Origin: Planctomycetaceae bacterium
GTDB taxonomy: Bacteria; Planctomycetota; UBA1135; GCA-002686595
DNA: 64,000 bases
Direction: 5' to 3'
Assembly: GCA_016125265.1 (NCBI GenBank)
Contig: WGMC01000015.1
Span: forward strand, 1-64,000
Part shown: positions 52,030 through 62,422 of the stretch, piece by piece
Numbering within the stretch: position 1 is the first letter of the stretch
How the letters are laid out: each line of letters opens with the position of its first letter
Program-made: the position numbers and the translations under genes
The notes under the pieces: generated by a model
What the model was told of the DNA's origin: nothing
Database searches by the model: none
What the model saw: the letters and a program-made list of their open reading frames with translations, nothing else

Positions 52030-53873
52030 GTGCGACCACGGAAACGCCGCGCATGGCGACGGGCGCAAGCGTCTACGACCCCGAGCACAAGAGCGCTGGC
52101 GCGTTCGAGCCCGAGCTGCTGCGCCGGCTGTGGGGCTACGTGCGCCCGTACCGGCGCTACGTGGTGGCATCGCTCGCGCTCCTGCTCGTCACCCAGGCCG
52201 CCGGCCTCGGCCTCTTCTTCCTGCTGCGCCACGCGTTCGACGTCCACATCGAGCCCGCGCAGTTCGAGGGTTACACGACCGTGCTCGCCGGACTGCTCGC
52301 CATCTCCGTGGTCGAGTACCTGGCGCGCCGCCGCCAGGTCTGGCTCCTCGACCTCGCCGGTCAGAACGCGTTGCTCGACCTGCGGCGCGATCTCTTCCGC
52401 CACCTGCAACGGCTGTCGTCCTCGTTCTTCGACCGCACCCCCATCGGCAAGTTGGTCGGCCGGGTCACCAGCGACATCGAGGCCCTGCAGGAGATGTTCT
52501 CGAGCGGGGTCGTGACGATCCTCGGCGACTTCGTGCTGATCGTCGCCCTGGTCGTGTTCCTCTTGGTCCTGGACGCGGAGCTGGCGCTCGTCAGCTTCCT
52601 CATCATCCCGGGCCTGCTTGGCGCGACCATCTGGGCACGGCGTCGGGTGCGCAAGGCCTACCAGACGATGACCTCGCGGCGCAGCCGCATGAACGCATTC
52701 CTGCACGAACACGTCGCCGGCATGGCGCTCGTGCAGGCGTTCGGGCGCGAGCAGATCGCGAAGGACGAGTACGGCTCGATCAACGCCGAGATGCGCGACG
52801 CGCAGCTCGACGCGGTCACCTGGGAATCGTTCCTCTCCGCCGCCACGGACATGCTGAGCGCCTTCACCACGGCTCTCATCACCTGGTATGGGGCGCGGCT
52901 GATCCTCGGCGATGTGCTGCTCGGCGCCCGGCCGGATCTGACGCTCGGCACGCTATTCCTGTTCGTTTTCTGGATGCAGCGTTTCTTCCAACCGCTGACG
53001 GACCTGTCGCTCAAGTACACCGTCATGCAAAGTGCCATGACCGCCGCGGAGCGCATCTTCCGGCTCATGGACGTGCACGAGTTCATCTCCGAACCCACCG
53101 AAGCGGTCGAACTCCCCGCCGCCCGCGGCGAAGTGGTGTTCGACGACGTGCGTTTTGCCTATGGCCAGGGCGAACCGGTGCTGCACGGCATCTCGTTCCG
53201 CGTGCGGCCAGGTGAGAAGGTCGCCATCGTCGGCGCGACGGGCTCGGGCAAGTCGACGCTGCAAAAGCTCCTCACGCGGCTCTACGACGTGCGCTCGGGG
53301 GCCATTCGCTTGGATGGGCTCGACGCGCGCCAGTACCCGATCGCCGAGCTCCGCCGGCGCGTCGGCGTCGTGCTGCAGGACGTGTTCCTGTTCGAGGGGA
53401 CCGTGCTCGACAACCTGCGCCTCGGGCACCCCGAAATCAGCGAGGCCGACGCCATCGCCGCGGCCGACAGACTGGGACTCGACCGCATCGTCAAACGCTT
53501 CGCGCGCGGCTACCGCGAACCGGTTTCCGAGCGCGGCAAGAACTTCTCGAGCGGCGAACGACAGCTCATCTCGTTCGCCCGCGCGCTTGCGGTCGCTCCC
53601 CCGGTGTTGGTGCTGGACGAGGCCACGAGCAACGTCGACACGGAGACCGAGGAGCTGCTGCAATCCGCGCTGAAGGAGCTGATTCGCGGCAGAACGGCGC
53701 TGGTCATCGCGCACCGACTCTCGACCATCCGGGACGCGGACCGCATCCTCGTGCTGGATGGGGGTCGCCTGGTGGAAGAGGGCCGCCACGAGCAGCTCTT
53801 GAAACGCGGCGGCCGCTACCGGGAGCTCTACGACCTGCAGTACCGCGACCAGGCCGACGCTGCAACGTCGTGA
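52026..53873 (+). CDS. Heterodimeric ABC exporter subunit 2 (active catalytic site)
   Basis: A 615-residue partner of the upstream exporter half. Six membrane helices in about 40-330; ATPase domain with Walker A GATGSGKST, Q-loop VVLQDVFLF, Walker B LVLDEATSNVD with its catalytic Glu, H-loop VIAHRL. The signature reads NFSSGERQLISFARAL, a departure from LSGGQ. In the dimer this altered signature would face the Walker B Asp of subunit 1, giving one dead and one working site. The ATGA overlap ensures equal expression. The substrate is unknown; family members export lipids, peptides and drugs. Confidence 0.93.
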   Translation: MSATTETPRMATGASVYDPEHKSAGAFEPELLRRLWGYVRPYRRYVVASLALLLVTQAAGLGLFFLLRHAFDVHIEPAQFEGYTTVLAGLLAISVVEYLARRRQVWLLDLAGQNALLDLRRDLFRHLQRLSSSFFDRTPIGKLVGRVTSDIEALQEMFSSGVVTILGDFVLIVALVVFLLVLDAELALVSFLIIPGLLGATIWARRRVRKAYQTMTSRRSRMNAFLHEHVAGMALVQAFGREQIAKDEYGSINAEMRDAQLDAVTWESFLSAATDMLSAFTTALITWYGARLILGDVLLGARPDLTLGTLFLFVFWMQRFFQPLTDLSLKYTVMQSAMTAAERIFRLMDVHEFISEPTEAVELPAARGEVVFDDVRFAYGQGEPVLHGISFRVRPGEKVAIVGATGSGKSTLQKLLTRLYDVRSGAIRLDGLDARQYPIAELRRRVGVVLQDVFLFEGTVLDNLRLGHPEISEADAIAAADRLGLDRIVKRFARGYREPVSERGKNFSSGERQLISFARALAVAPPVLVLDEATSNVDTETEELLQSALKELIRGRTALVIAHRLSTIRDADRILVLDGGRLVEEGRHEQLLKRGGRYRELYDLQYRDQADAATS

Positions 53874-53994
53874 ACGGCGCCGGGCGGCCAGCCGCCGCCC
53901 AAGACCCTTGCGCGGCCCGCCGCGGCGGCTACCCTCTTCCCGCAACCGATTTCGAAGCCGTCCCCCCACGGGCACCAGCAGCAGGCACACTCCC

Positions 53995-54993
53995 ATGGCG
54001 ATCCGCGAGTTCATCGACCACCACTACCGCCACTTCAACGCCGCCGCCCTCAAGGACGCGGCGCAGGGCTACGTCGCGCACTTGGATCGCGGCGGTCGCA
54101 TGCTGGTGACCCTCGCCGGCGCCATGAGCACGGCCGAGTTGGGCCTCTCCCTGGCCGAAATGATCCGCCAGGGCAAGGTGCACGCGATCAGTTGCACTGG
54201 TGCGAATCTCGAAGAGGACGTGTTCAACCTGGTTGCGCACAAACACTACCGGCGCATCCCCAACTACCGCGACCTGACTCCGAAGGACGAGAAGGAACTC
54301 GAGGACAAGGGCCAGAACCGCGTCACCGACACCTGCATTCCCGAGGAGCAGGCGTTCCGCGCGATCGAACACCACATCCTCGACCTCTGGCAAAGGGCCG
54401 ACAAGAAGGGCGAGCGCTACTTCCCGCACGAGTTCTTCTACCAACTGCTCCAGACCAAGCTGAAGAAGAAGGACTTCCAGATCGATCCGAAGAACTCGTG
54501 GTTGATGGCTGCCGCGGAGCGCAACCTGCCGCTCTTCGTGCCCGGTTGGGAGGACTCGACCCTCGGCAACATCTTCGTGGCGCACGTGCGCGCCGGTGAC
54601 ATCCAGAACTTCACCACCGTGCGCGCCGGCACCGAGTACATGGGCGCGCTGATCGAGTGGTACCTCGGCCAAACCGTGAACCGCAAGGCCACTGCCGCCC
54701 AGAAGAAGAAAGACCCCGGCGTGGGCTTCTTCCAAATCGGCGGCGGAATCGCCGGGGACTTCCCGATCTGCGTGGTTCCGTTGATCCACCAGGACCTGCA
54801 GGAGCCCTGCCCCTACTGGGGCTACTTCTGCCAGATCAGCGATTCGACGACGAGCTACGGCTCGTACTCGGGTGCCATCCCCAACGAGAAAATCTCGTGG
54901 GGCAAGCTCGCCATCGACACACCCAAGTTCGTGGTCGAGTCCGACGCCACGATCGTGGCGCCGCTGATCTTCGGTTACGTGCTCGGCTGGTGA
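53995..54993 (+). CDS. Deoxyhypusine synthase family protein
   Basis: A 332-residue homologue of eukaryotic/archaeal deoxyhypusine synthase, an NAD-dependent enzyme that transfers the aminobutyl group of spermidine. Family features: [66 protein letters not shown], and [14 protein letters not shown] with the active-site lysine (Lys304), equivalent to the catalytic lysine of the human enzyme. Bacteria lack eIF5A, so the bacterial relatives probably act in polyamine synthesis (for example homospermidine) or modify another protein. ATG 53995 gives the family N-terminus. The 3' end overlaps hemF by 19 bp, tail to tail. Confidence 0.92.
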   Translation: MAIREFIDHHYRHFNAAALKDAAQGYVAHLDRGGRMLVTLAGAMSTAELGLSLAEMIRQGKVHAISCTGANLEEDVFNLVAHKHYRRIPNYRDLTPKDEKELEDKGQNRVTDTCIPEEQAFRAIEHHILDLWQRADKKGERYFPHEFFYQLLQTKLKKKDFQIDPKNSWLMAAAERNLPLFVPGWEDSTLGNIFVAHVRAGDIQNFTTVRAGTEYMGALIEWYLGQTVNRKATAAQKKKDPGVGFFQIGGGIAGDFPICVVPLIHQDLQEPCPYWGYFCQISDSTTSYGSYSGAIPNEKISWGKLAIDTPKFVVESDATIVAPLIFGYVLGW

Positions 54994-55937
54994 ACCGCTT
55001 CGGGCGGCTGCTCTGGATGCAGCCAGTCCCGCGGCACCAGGTAACGCTCGTAGAGCTTCGCCTCGGCGGTGCCAGACTCGGGCTGCCAGTCGTAGCGCCA
55101 CAGGCATAGGGGCGGCATGGAAGCGAGAACCGACTCCGCGCGGCTCTTCGCCTCGAGTCCGAAACGGGTGCCGCGGTCGTAGGCCAGGTTGAACTCGGCG
55201 TAGCGGCCGCGGCGGTAGAGCTGGAAGTCGCGCTCGCGCTCGCCGTACGGCATGGTCTTGCGTCGGCTGAGGATCGGGATGTACGCCGCCAGGTACCCGT
55301 CACCAACCGCGCGCATCAACGCGAACCCGCGCTCGAAGCTGCCCAGCTCCGCCGGGCCCTGGTCGTCGTAGAAGACGCCCCCGATGCCCCGCGGTTCGCC
55401 CCGGTGCGGCAGGTGGAAGTACGTGTCGCATTGGCGTTTGAACTCGCCGTAGCGGCCCGGCGCGGCGGATTCCACCGCGTCGCGGGCGACCCGGTGCCAG
55501 TGCACACAGTCCTCGTCGAAGCCGTAGATCGGCGTCAGGTCGAACCCGCCGCCAAACCACCACACCGGATCCTCGCCCTCCTTCGTGGCGACGAATGCGC
55601 GCACGTTCGCGTGGCTGGTGGGAGCCAGGGGATTGCGCGGGTGCACGATCAGCGAGACGGACGCGGCTTCGAAGGCGCGGCCCGCCAGTTCCGGCCTGCG
55701 CGCCGTCGCCGCGCGCGGCAGGTCCACACCGCGGGTGTGGCTGAACATCACACCGGACTTCTCGATGTGCGTGCCTCCCTCGAGCACACGGGGGCGCGCC
55801 AAGCCGCCCTTCTCGCCCGGCAGTTCGTCGCGCCGGAAACGCGCCGCGCCGTCCTCGGCCTCGAGTGCCGCGCAGATCCGATCCTGCAGGCCCAAGAGAT
55901 AGTCCCGCACCGCCTCCATCGACACCGCTTGCAACAT
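54975..55937 (-). CDS. hemF: Oxygen-dependent coproporphyrinogen III oxidase
   Basis: A 320-residue haem-biosynthesis enzyme that oxidatively decarboxylates coproporphyrinogen III to protoporphyrinogen IX using O2. It has the full family run: [88 protein letters not shown] and [20 protein letters not shown]. The presence of HemF implies an aerobic or microaerobic life style. ATG 55937 is used; ATG 55919 ([10 protein letters not shown]) is nearly as good. Confidence 0.96.
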   Translation of the reverse strand: MLQAVSMEAVRDYLLGLQDRICAALEAEDGAARFRRDELPGEKGGLARPRVLEGGTHIEKSGVMFSHTRGVDLPRAATARRPELAGRAFEAASVSLIVHPRNPLAPTSHANVRAFVATKEGEDPVWWFGGGFDLTPIYGFDEDCVHWHRVARDAVESAAPGRYGEFKRQCDTYFHLPHRGEPRGIGGVFYDDQGPAELGSFERGFALMRAVGDGYLAAYIPILSRRKTMPYGERERDFQLYRRGRYAEFNLAYDRGTRFGLEAKSRAESVLASMPPLCLWRYDWQPESGTAEAKLYERYLVPRDWLHPEQPPEAVHQPST

Positions 55938-56000
55938 GGGTTGCCAAGCGTACACCACGACCAACACCGGCCGGGAGGGGCGGCGAACGGGGAGGCCGAA

Positions 56001-58703
56001 TCAATGGGTCGCGGATCGGGCCAGCGCGGCCGCGCGGCGCCCCGGAAGTGCCGCGGCGGGCCGCCGTTCACCGCTGGTCTCGACGTGCGCCTGGGCATCG
56101 GGGCGCAGGCGGAAGCTCCCGAGCACGGCGTTCAAATCCTTGACCTCAGATCCGAGTTCTCGGCCGCCCTCGGCAGTCCGCACCGTGAGAGCGGCGTTCT
56201 CCGCGTTGAGCGCCTCCAGCTCCTGCAAACGCGCCTGGAGTTCGCCGGTCTCCGCGGCCTGCTCCTCCACGGCCCGCGCGATGTTCACGACGAGCTCCGT
56301 CAGCTCGCCGACGCTAGAAGTGATGCGCGTGAAGATTTCGCGCGTCTCGCGCAGGCTCGCGACGCCGTCTGCGGTGCGTTTGTCGCTCGCTTCCACGAGT
56401 TCGGTGATGCCGCGGGCGGCCAATCCTGAGTCCCGCGCGAGGTCGCCAACCTCGCTCGCAACCACTTCGAAGCCGCGCCCGTGTTCGCCGGCACGCGCCG
56501 CTTCGATACGAGCATTCAAGGCCAAGAGGTGCGTCTGGTCGGCATGGGAGTTGATCACACGCACACTCTTCGAGATCTGCTGCGAAGAGGCGCCGATCAC
56601 TTCCATGGCCTCCGCACAGGTATCCATCATGCTGCGGCCCTGTTCGGCGATGGCCTGGCACGCCCGCACCAGTTGGCTGGCGGAACGGCAGCGATCCGCG
56701 CTGTCCCGCGCAGCCTCGGCAACCACGTGGATCGCCTGTTGCGCCACTTCGAGGGTGCGACTCTGTTCCGAGGTCCGCATTTCGAGGTCCGCATTGCCCG
56801 CCTGGATGCGGTCGGTGGCGCTCGACACGGAACTCGTCGACGCGCGGATCTGCACGACCAGCGCCGAGAGGTTCGCAACCATGCGCGCGAACGAGCGCCC
56901 CAGTTGGTCGGAGTCGCCGCGCACCGGCAGTTCGACGGAGAGGTCCCCCGCCGCGATGCTCTCCGCCGCGTTGGCGAACTCGCGCAGGGAGTTCACCATA
57001 CGCTGGAACGCGTGGCCCAGTTGGTCGCGGTCCGATTGCGGTTCGTGGTGCACACCCAGGTTGCCGTCCGCGATCGAAACGGCGGCAGCCACCACACTCT
57101 GCAGCGATGCCGTCATGTGCTCGAACGCGCGTCCGAGGCGGTCCTTCGGACCCTGGGCGCGCACTTCGACATCCAGATCGCCCGCCGCGATGCGTTCTGC
57201 GGCGCCAGCCATGGTTTCGAGCGACGTGACCATACGCGCGAACGCGTGGCCCAGTTTGTCGTTTTCGGAGCGGGGCCGCACGTCGACGCTGAGGTCACCG
57301 CGGGCGATGTGGTCCGCGGCCATGCCCATGCGGCGCAGTCCGTCGACCATGTTCTGGAACGCCAAACCCAGGCGGTCCCGTTCGGAGGCCAGTTTCACGT
57401 CGACGTCGAGTTCGCCGCTCGCGATTCGTTCCGCGGCCTGGGCCATGGCCGCGAGGCTATGAGTCATGCTGGAGAAGGCATGACCGACTTGGTCGCGATC
57501 CGAGCGCGGCTCGACGCAGCGGTCCAGCTCTCCGCGCGCGATCGCGCGGGCTCCTTCGGCCATGGAGCGCAGCGAGGCCAGCATGTTCTCGAACGCCAAA
57601 CCGAGTTGGTCGTCCGGCGACTGGCGCTGCACCTCCACGTCGAGGTCACCCTCGGCGATGTGGTCCGCGGAGCGCGCCACGTTGCGCAGGAAGGCGAGCA
57701 TGCGCTCGAATGCGTGGCCGAGGCGATCGCGTTCCGACTGCGGCGTTGCCTGCACCGACAGGTCGCCGCACGCGATGCGATCGGCGCAGTCCGCCATGCC
57801 CTGCAGGGAGCCGATCATGCGCACGAACGCGTGGCCAAAACGATCGTCCTTCGACGCGGGCTGCACCTCTACCTGCAGGTCCCCCTCCGCGATGCGGTGG
57901 GCGGCCTGGGACATGGTGTCGAGACGCGTCGCCATCGCGTCCAGGGAGCTGGACATGCTGCCGATCTCGTCGCGCCGCGCGATGCCCAGGCGGTGCGAGA
58001 AGTCGCCGCCGGCCATCGCTCGGAACACCTCAGCGGCGCGCGCCAAGGGGCGGCAGATCGAAGACGCCATCCAGAACGCGAGGGCCAGGGCGAGCAGCAC
58101 GGCCACGAGGATCGTCGCGTACGCCCGTTGCCGCGCGACGGCGCCCGAGGCCAACTGTTCGTCCACGTGGACCTGTGCGACAGCGCTGCGCTGGTCCACC
58201 AGCGCTTTTAGGGCCTCCCGAGCCGCCTCGAACTTCGGCGTCCCACTCGCCACCGACACATCGATCGCGTCCCGTCGCGCCGCCGCGGAGTCCTCGGCGA
58301 GAATGCTGACGACTTCCTCACCGATGGTGCGCCACTCGCGCCATGCGGTTTCGAAGGTTGCGATGGCCGCCTGGAACGCGGGGTCCGTCTGTTCGCCCGT
58401 GCGGCGCAGGAACTCCGCCCACAGTTGGTCCACCGCGTCCATGCGACCCGTGTGCACCGTGCGCGCCTCTTCGGCGGCCGGGCTCGAGTAGCTCATGAAC
58501 ATCAGGTTGCGCTGGGCCACCATGGCCTGCTGCATCGACGAGTCGGCCTGCAGCAGCGCGGTGATCGCCGGGAAGTCCTCTTCGACGGCGAGCTCGAAGG
58601 CGCGATTCGCGTGACCCAGTGCGCGGGATCCGAGGATGCCCACGATCGCCGTGAAGGCGACGAGCACGGCGCAAGTTGCGAGCAGTCGAGTGCGAATGGA
58701 CAT
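56001..58703 (-). CDS. Methyl-accepting chemotaxis-type receptor with a poly-HAMP array
   Basis: A 900-residue membrane receptor. TM1 (about 7-27), a helical periplasmic domain (about 30-190), TM2 (about 195-215), a canonical HAMP (216-264), nine further HAMP-like units of exactly 39 residues (265-615), and a receptor signalling hairpin whose tip reads [20 protein letters not shown] then [14 protein letters not shown]. Each 39-residue unit follows the pattern A-A-x-x-IA-x-GDL-x-V-x-V, then D-x-LG-x-AF-x-x-M-x-x-SL. No CheR-tethering pentapeptide at the C-terminus and no che genes nearby. Signals from the sensor would have to pass through ten HAMPs. A small secreted sensor-like gene is 81 bp upstream on the same strand. 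Confidence 0.93.
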   Translation of the reverse strand: MSIRTRLLATCAVLVAFTAIVGILGSRALGHANRAFELAVEEDFPAITALLQADSSMQQAMVAQRNLMFMSYSSPAAEEARTVHTGRMDAVDQLWAEFLRRTGEQTDPAFQAAIATFETAWREWRTIGEEVVSILAEDSAAARRDAIDVSVASGTPKFEAAREALKALVDQRSAVAQVHVDEQLASGAVARQRAYATILVAVLLALALAFWMASSICRPLARAAEVFRAMAGGDFSHRLGIARRDEIGSMSSSLDAMATRLDTMSQAAHRIAEGDLQVEVQPASKDDRFGHAFVRMIGSLQGMADCADRIACGDLSVQATPQSERDRLGHAFERMLAFLRNVARSADHIAEGDLDVEVQRQSPDDQLGLAFENMLASLRSMAEGARAIARGELDRCVEPRSDRDQVGHAFSSMTHSLAAMAQAAERIASGELDVDVKLASERDRLGLAFQNMVDGLRRMGMAADHIARGDLSVDVRPRSENDKLGHAFARMVTSLETMAGAAERIAAGDLDVEVRAQGPKDRLGRAFEHMTASLQSVVAAAVSIADGNLGVHHEPQSDRDQLGHAFQRMVNSLREFANAAESIAAGDLSVELPVRGDSDQLGRSFARMVANLSALVVQIRASTSSVSSATDRIQAGNADLEMRTSEQSRTLEVAQQAIHVVAEAARDSADRCRSASQLVRACQAIAEQGRSMMDTCAEAMEVIGASSQQISKSVRVINSHADQTHLLALNARIEAARAGEHGRGFEVVASEVGDLARDSGLAARGITELVEASDKRTADGVASLRETREIFTRITSSVGELTELVVNIARAVEEQAAETGELQARLQELEALNAENAALTVRTAEGGRELGSEVKDLNAVLGSFRLRPDAQAHVETSGERRPAAALPGRRAAALARSATH
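56859..57911 (-). repeat. Nine in-frame 117-bp repeats encoding HAMP units
   Basis: Nine consecutive units of 117 bp each encode 39 residues of HAMP-like sequence with no insertion or deletion. Units differ by many substitutions, so they are older than the 99-bp units of the thrombospondin-3 gene. Confidence 0.9.
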
Positions 58704-58784
58704 GGAGGGACCGGGGAACCGTGGTGCGCGGACGAGTGGGGCGTAGGGTGCGTCGGCCCGCGGAAGCGAGCCGATTCGCCGCGA

Positions 58785-59426
58785 TCAGCCCGCCGCGCGC
58801 TTGGCGCGTTCGGCGAGTTTCTCGAGGTCCACACCGACGGTCATCACGCCGATCGTCTTGCGCGGCACGTCCTCGCCTTCCCCTTCGGCCCGCGGCGCGA
58901 AGACGGGCACGGAGAACTGCAGCGAGTAGGATTGCGTCGATTCGTCGAAGTCGGGGCTGCCGCGCCAGGGTTTGCCAGTCGTGAAGGGCACGTCGAACTT
59001 GGCCGACCCCTTGTGGATGTAGCTCGAGGTTTTCTCGAGGAACGCCACCTTTTCGCCCTGGGCGGCGCTCACGAATGCCTCGACGACCACACCCTCGGTG
59101 GTCTTGACACGCTCGGCCATCAGCTTCGCGGCGTCGTTCTGTTGGAAGCCGTCGATGAGCGGCGTACGGCGGCGCTGCTCCTTCCACTTCTCCTTCGTCA
59201 TGTCCGCGATCGGACCGACCTTGTTCTGGGCCACCACGGCGTCGACGACCGCCTTCTCGTCGGCCCACTTCGCGACGTCCTTCGTCATGGTGTCGAGCAC
59301 CGCCGCCATTTCGGGGGTGATCTTGTCCTTGTCCTCCTGGGCCTGGACGGCAGGGCCCTTGGCGACCCAGGCGAACGCGACGGCGGAGGCAACCAGAGCG
59401 ATGGGGAGAATGCGGAGCCAGTGCAT
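58785..59426 (-). CDS. Small exported protein, possible Cache-like sensor
   Basis: A 213-residue exported protein. The signal peptide or anchor is LRILPIALVASAVAFAWVA, starting at ATG 59426. The rest is soluble: two helices with acidic/lysine composition, then a PAS/Cache-like beta region (EGVVVEAFVSAAQGEKVAFL, PWRGSPDFDESTQSYSLQFS, VPRKTIGVMTVGVDLEKLAE). The last strand, with a conserved-looking I-G-V-M-T-V-G-V-D, resembles the end of Cache domains of receptors. It lies directly upstream of the poly-HAMP receptor. It may act as a separate periplasmic sensor for that receptor; this is inference from fold and position. Confidence 0.68.
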   Translation of the reverse strand: MHWLRILPIALVASAVAFAWVAKGPAVQAQEDKDKITPEMAAVLDTMTKDVAKWADEKAVVDAVVAQNKVGPIADMTKEKWKEQRRRTPLIDGFQQNDAAKLMAERVKTTEGVVVEAFVSAAQGEKVAFLEKTSSYIHKGSAKFDVPFTTGKPWRGSPDFDESTQSYSLQFSVPVFAPRAEGEGEDVPRKTIGVMTVGVDLEKLAERAKRAAG

Positions 59427-59579
59427 GGGACGTAACCGGGGCAACGGGGACGGGGGGTTGGGGCGCGCGCCCTCAGGGCAGCGCAGTCCATTTCCCGCCG
59501 CTATCGGCGGCCAACCCCGAACCGCTCAAGGGATTTCCCGTGGGGGTGATTCCGGTGCAGCCGCTCCGTCCGGTCCCTT

Positions 59580-61277
59580 TCAGTCCCCTGACAACTCGGC
59601 CAAAACCTTCTCGAGGGCCGCCCGCTGGGGCGCTGTCCAAAGCAGCGAGAAGCTGGTGGTGCCCTCGGCCTTGGGCGCGGAAACGAGGACCCGCTCGAGG
59701 CCTGCCACGAGCCGGTGGGCCTGGCCCCTGCGCAGTTGCATGCTCAGCGCTTCGACCCGCAGGCGCTGCATGCCTGGGATCGACACGGGCAGTTCGAGCT
59801 CCTGGCCCGGTTTGCCCGTGGCCGCGGTTTCGAGGCCCGGCAATAGGTAGTCGAAAGGGGCGAGCACGAGGCGGAGCTCCGTGCGCGAGGGCAACCGCGG
59901 CAGATCTTTCGGCAGCGGCACCTTCAGCGAGGGCGCGGGCCGGAGCGTGGCACTGGAGTCGGGCCCTGCCCCTGGCACGAGAGCAGCCATGCGTCCCGCG
60001 CTCGCCACCAACAGGTCCACTTCGGAACGCGCGCTCGCAAACTCGATATCCACGCCACGCCGGTCGGCGACAGCCTCGGCGACCAACGCAAAGTCCGCGG
60101 GTTTTCCGCCGGCGGGCCGGGCGTAGACCAGAACACGCGCATCCGCCGCGACCCCGTCGACGCGCACCGTGCGCACTGAAAACCGATCGACGAGATCGAT
60201 CGCCGCCAGGCGTTCGTCGGCCGTGACTTCACCGTCGAGCACGCCAAGTCCCTTCACTTCGAACAGCACCATCGCGTCGCGCGGCGAGCACACCGAGAAG
60301 TCGTAGGTGCCCGCTTCCAGGCCGCCGAGGCGGAACTCGCCGGTGAGCCTATCGAGCAGCCCGTCCGTCGGGGCCGAAGCCATGGGGTTGTCGCCGGCCA
60401 CACGTTCCTGCCCCTGGCGCCGAATCCAAGTCTCGATCCCGCCGGATCCTCCCACGTAGGGGTCGACCGGCGCCGGGCGGGTACCCGACGGCACGAGGCG
60501 CACGTAGGGACCCCCGCGCATTTCGTCCAAGCCGGGCAGATTTGCGATGCGGCCCACCACCGTGCCCCCGGCACTGAGGGTGAGCGCGAGGTCCTGCGCC
60601 TCGGCCCGCTTGAACGGCCGGTGCACACGTTGGAACTCGCGGTGGCCCACGTCCAGGTGGAAGGTCGCGGCCCCTTGGCCGAGTGGGTCGAGCAGCACGA
60701 AGACGCCTTCGTCGTCGCTGATGGTGCGCAGGGCCGGGTCGGGCTCGTACACCTCGCCGCCCACGGTGATGAGGGTGCGCGCGGACACGACGGCGCCGAC
60801 GACCGGCTGGCCGGACATGTCCAGCAGCCGTCCGCGGACCAGCTCGCCGGGGGGCGCGAGCACACAGTCGCCGAGATCGGTGGTGCCCGATCGGATGCGC
60901 CTAGCGGTGACAAAATGGAGGGGGCCATCCGGGCGCTCGGCCACGTGCAGGAGAAACTCGAGCGGCCAAACGAAGGGCGGCGGTTCGAACTCGACGGCGA
61001 AGTTTCCCGCACCGTCGGTCTTGGCGCGGAAGCGGTCGTACTTCTTGCGCCATTCGATGGTGCCCTCCTCGGTGGCCTTGGTCAGCAACGTGCCGAGGGA
61101 CGTCACCACCGAGAGTTCCAAGGTCGTACCCCCGAGGGGCTGCCCTTCCGCGTCGAGGGCGCGCCCCTCCAACCGGCTGACTTCCGGAGCAGCGGGCTCG
61201 CTGGACGGGTCCCACGCGAGTTCCTGAGGCGGCGCGGCGAACAACGATGCCAGGAGGGCGAGTTTCACTCCTTTCAT
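59580..61277 (-). CDS. Exported protein with carboxypeptidase-regulatory-like (Ig-type) domains
   Basis: A 565-residue protein with a short signal-like N-terminus (MKGVKLALLASLFAAPPQEL; ATG 61277). Several beta-sandwich domains of the carboxypeptidase-regulatory-like type follow: LEGRALDAEGQPLGGTTLEL, ELVRGRLLDMSGQPVVGAVV followed by a GVFVLLDPL strand, and GGTVVGRIANLPG then FRLGGLEAGTYDFSV. There is no catalytic domain. Proteins of this composition are common on the surface of Planctomycetota and Myxococcota. The function is unknown; protein-protein or envelope scaffolding would fit. It is divergent from the gene at 61388. Confidence 0.78.
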   Translation of the reverse strand: MKGVKLALLASLFAAPPQELAWDPSSEPAAPEVSRLEGRALDAEGQPLGGTTLELSVVTSLGTLLTKATEEGTIEWRKKYDRFRAKTDGAGNFAVEFEPPPFVWPLEFLLHVAERPDGPLHFVTARRIRSGTTDLGDCVLAPPGELVRGRLLDMSGQPVVGAVVSARTLITVGGEVYEPDPALRTISDDEGVFVLLDPLGQGAATFHLDVGHREFQRVHRPFKRAEAQDLALTLSAGGTVVGRIANLPGLDEMRGGPYVRLVPSGTRPAPVDPYVGGSGGIETWIRRQGQERVAGDNPMASAPTDGLLDRLTGEFRLGGLEAGTYDFSVCSPRDAMVLFEVKGLGVLDGEVTADERLAAIDLVDRFSVRTVRVDGVAADARVLVYARPAGGKPADFALVAEAVADRRGVDIEFASARSEVDLLVASAGRMAALVPGAGPDSSATLRPAPSLKVPLPKDLPRLPSRTELRLVLAPFDYLLPGLETAATGKPGQELELPVSIPGMQRLRVEALSMQLRRGQAHRLVAGLERVLVSAPKAEGTTSFSLLWTAPQRAALEKVLAELSGD

Positions 61278-61387
61278 GGGGAGGAGCATACGCGGGCGCT
61301 CCGGCCGCGGCCCACCCCTCGCATGGACCGCGGCCGGGGGCCCTGGCAGGATGGGGGCGCCCAGAGTCCCCCACAGGTTTCACGCCT

Positions 61388-62422
61388 ATGCAGAACAACC
61401 GCCGAATCTTGACGTTTGCCGCGCTGGCCCTCGCGACCGTGATCCCGGCCGAGGGGCCCAAGTTTGCGCCCGCAGCGGGCACCAAGCTCTCCCGTCACCT
61501 GGAGCTGAAAAGCGACCTTGCGGTCGGAGACGTTCGTCTCTTCGCGGACGGCACAGAAATGGACGGCCCTCCGGACGGGTGGACGCTGACACTGGGGAGC
61601 GCATGGAAGTTCGCCGTCGTCGACACCCTTGGTGCGCTCGAGGACGGTCGCGTCGTACGTACGGAGCGCAGCTTCACGGAACTGCAGCGCACCGAGACGG
61701 CGGGTTCCGAGGAGGAGGACCTCACCGAACGGGTCGAGTACACCTTGGCGAGTCCTCTGCAGGCGGAAACCGTCGTGTTCACCTGGAACAGCGAGTCCGA
61801 ACGTTACGACGTCGCCGCGCTCGACGAGGATTCCGATCTCGACGAGGACCTCTTGGCGGGGTTGACCCAGGACCTCGATTTCGCGGCCCTTTTGCCCACT
61901 GGCGAGGTCGAGGTGGATGCGACGTGGGAAGTCGACGCGGCCGCACTGGCGCCCTACCTCTCCCCGTGCGGCGATCTGGGTTTCGAGATCGAGGACGAAG
62001 AGGAGGAAGGCGACTCGTTCCTGGCGGCGCTCGCGACCACACTCACTCCGTTTGGTGTCGCCGACGATTGCGAGGGCACCCTGCGCGCGACCCTGACGGC
62101 CGTGGACACCGAAACGCAAAGAGCCACCATCCGCCTGACCGGGCAGATGAACTGGAACGCCGACCGCAGCGAGTTGTTGCGCGAGCGCTGGGAAACTCTG
62201 GAGGGCACGGACGAAGACGGTCCCGAGAAGATGACGGCTGCGTTCCAGTGGGAAGTGGAGGGCGAACTCCACTGGGACCTCGCCCGAAACCACATGCACG
62301 CGTTGAAGCTTTCGGGCGACCAGACGCTCGAAGCAAGCATGGGCGGCACCGAAGAGGATCGGGAGGTCCGACTGGACTTCGAGTTCGCCGGTACCCTTTC
62401 GCTCGCCGTCACCCTCGAGTAG
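61388..62422 (+). CDS. Exported acidic hypothetical protein
   Basis: A 344-residue protein, strongly acidic, with a hydrophobic N-terminus (ILTFAALALATVIPAEGPKF) that is probably a signal peptide. Two acidic clusters (LDEDSDLDEDLLAG, EIEDEEEEGDSF) and alternating beta-strands follow (ATIRLTGQMNWNADRSELL, WEVEGELHWDLARNHMHALK). There is no motif I recognise; the general pattern is like lipoprotein-associated or DUF-type proteins measuring quantities on a beta-barrel. ATG 61388 was chosen for the signal peptide. The stop codon is inside a 17-bp duplication. Confidence 0.7.
   Translation: MQNNRRILTFAALALATVIPAEGPKFAPAAGTKLSRHLELKSDLAVGDVRLFADGTEMDGPPDGWTLTLGSAWKFAVVDTLGALEDGRVVRTERSFTELQRTETAGSEEEDLTERVEYTLASPLQAETVVFTWNSESERYDVAALDEDSDLDEDLLAGLTQDLDFAALLPTGEVEVDATWEVDAAALAPYLSPCGDLGFEIEDEEEEGDSFLAALATTLTPFGVADDCEGTLRATLTAVDTETQRATIRLTGQMNWNADRSELLRERWETLEGTDEDGPEKMTAAFQWEVEGELHWDLARNHMHALKLSGDQTLEASMGGTEEDREVRLDFEFAGTLSLAVTLE

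Noticed and set aside
53882..53900. Hairpin GGGCGGC...GCCGCCC after the heterodimeric exporter as a terminator
   Set aside because: No T-run follows and similar short GC stems are expected by chance at this base composition.
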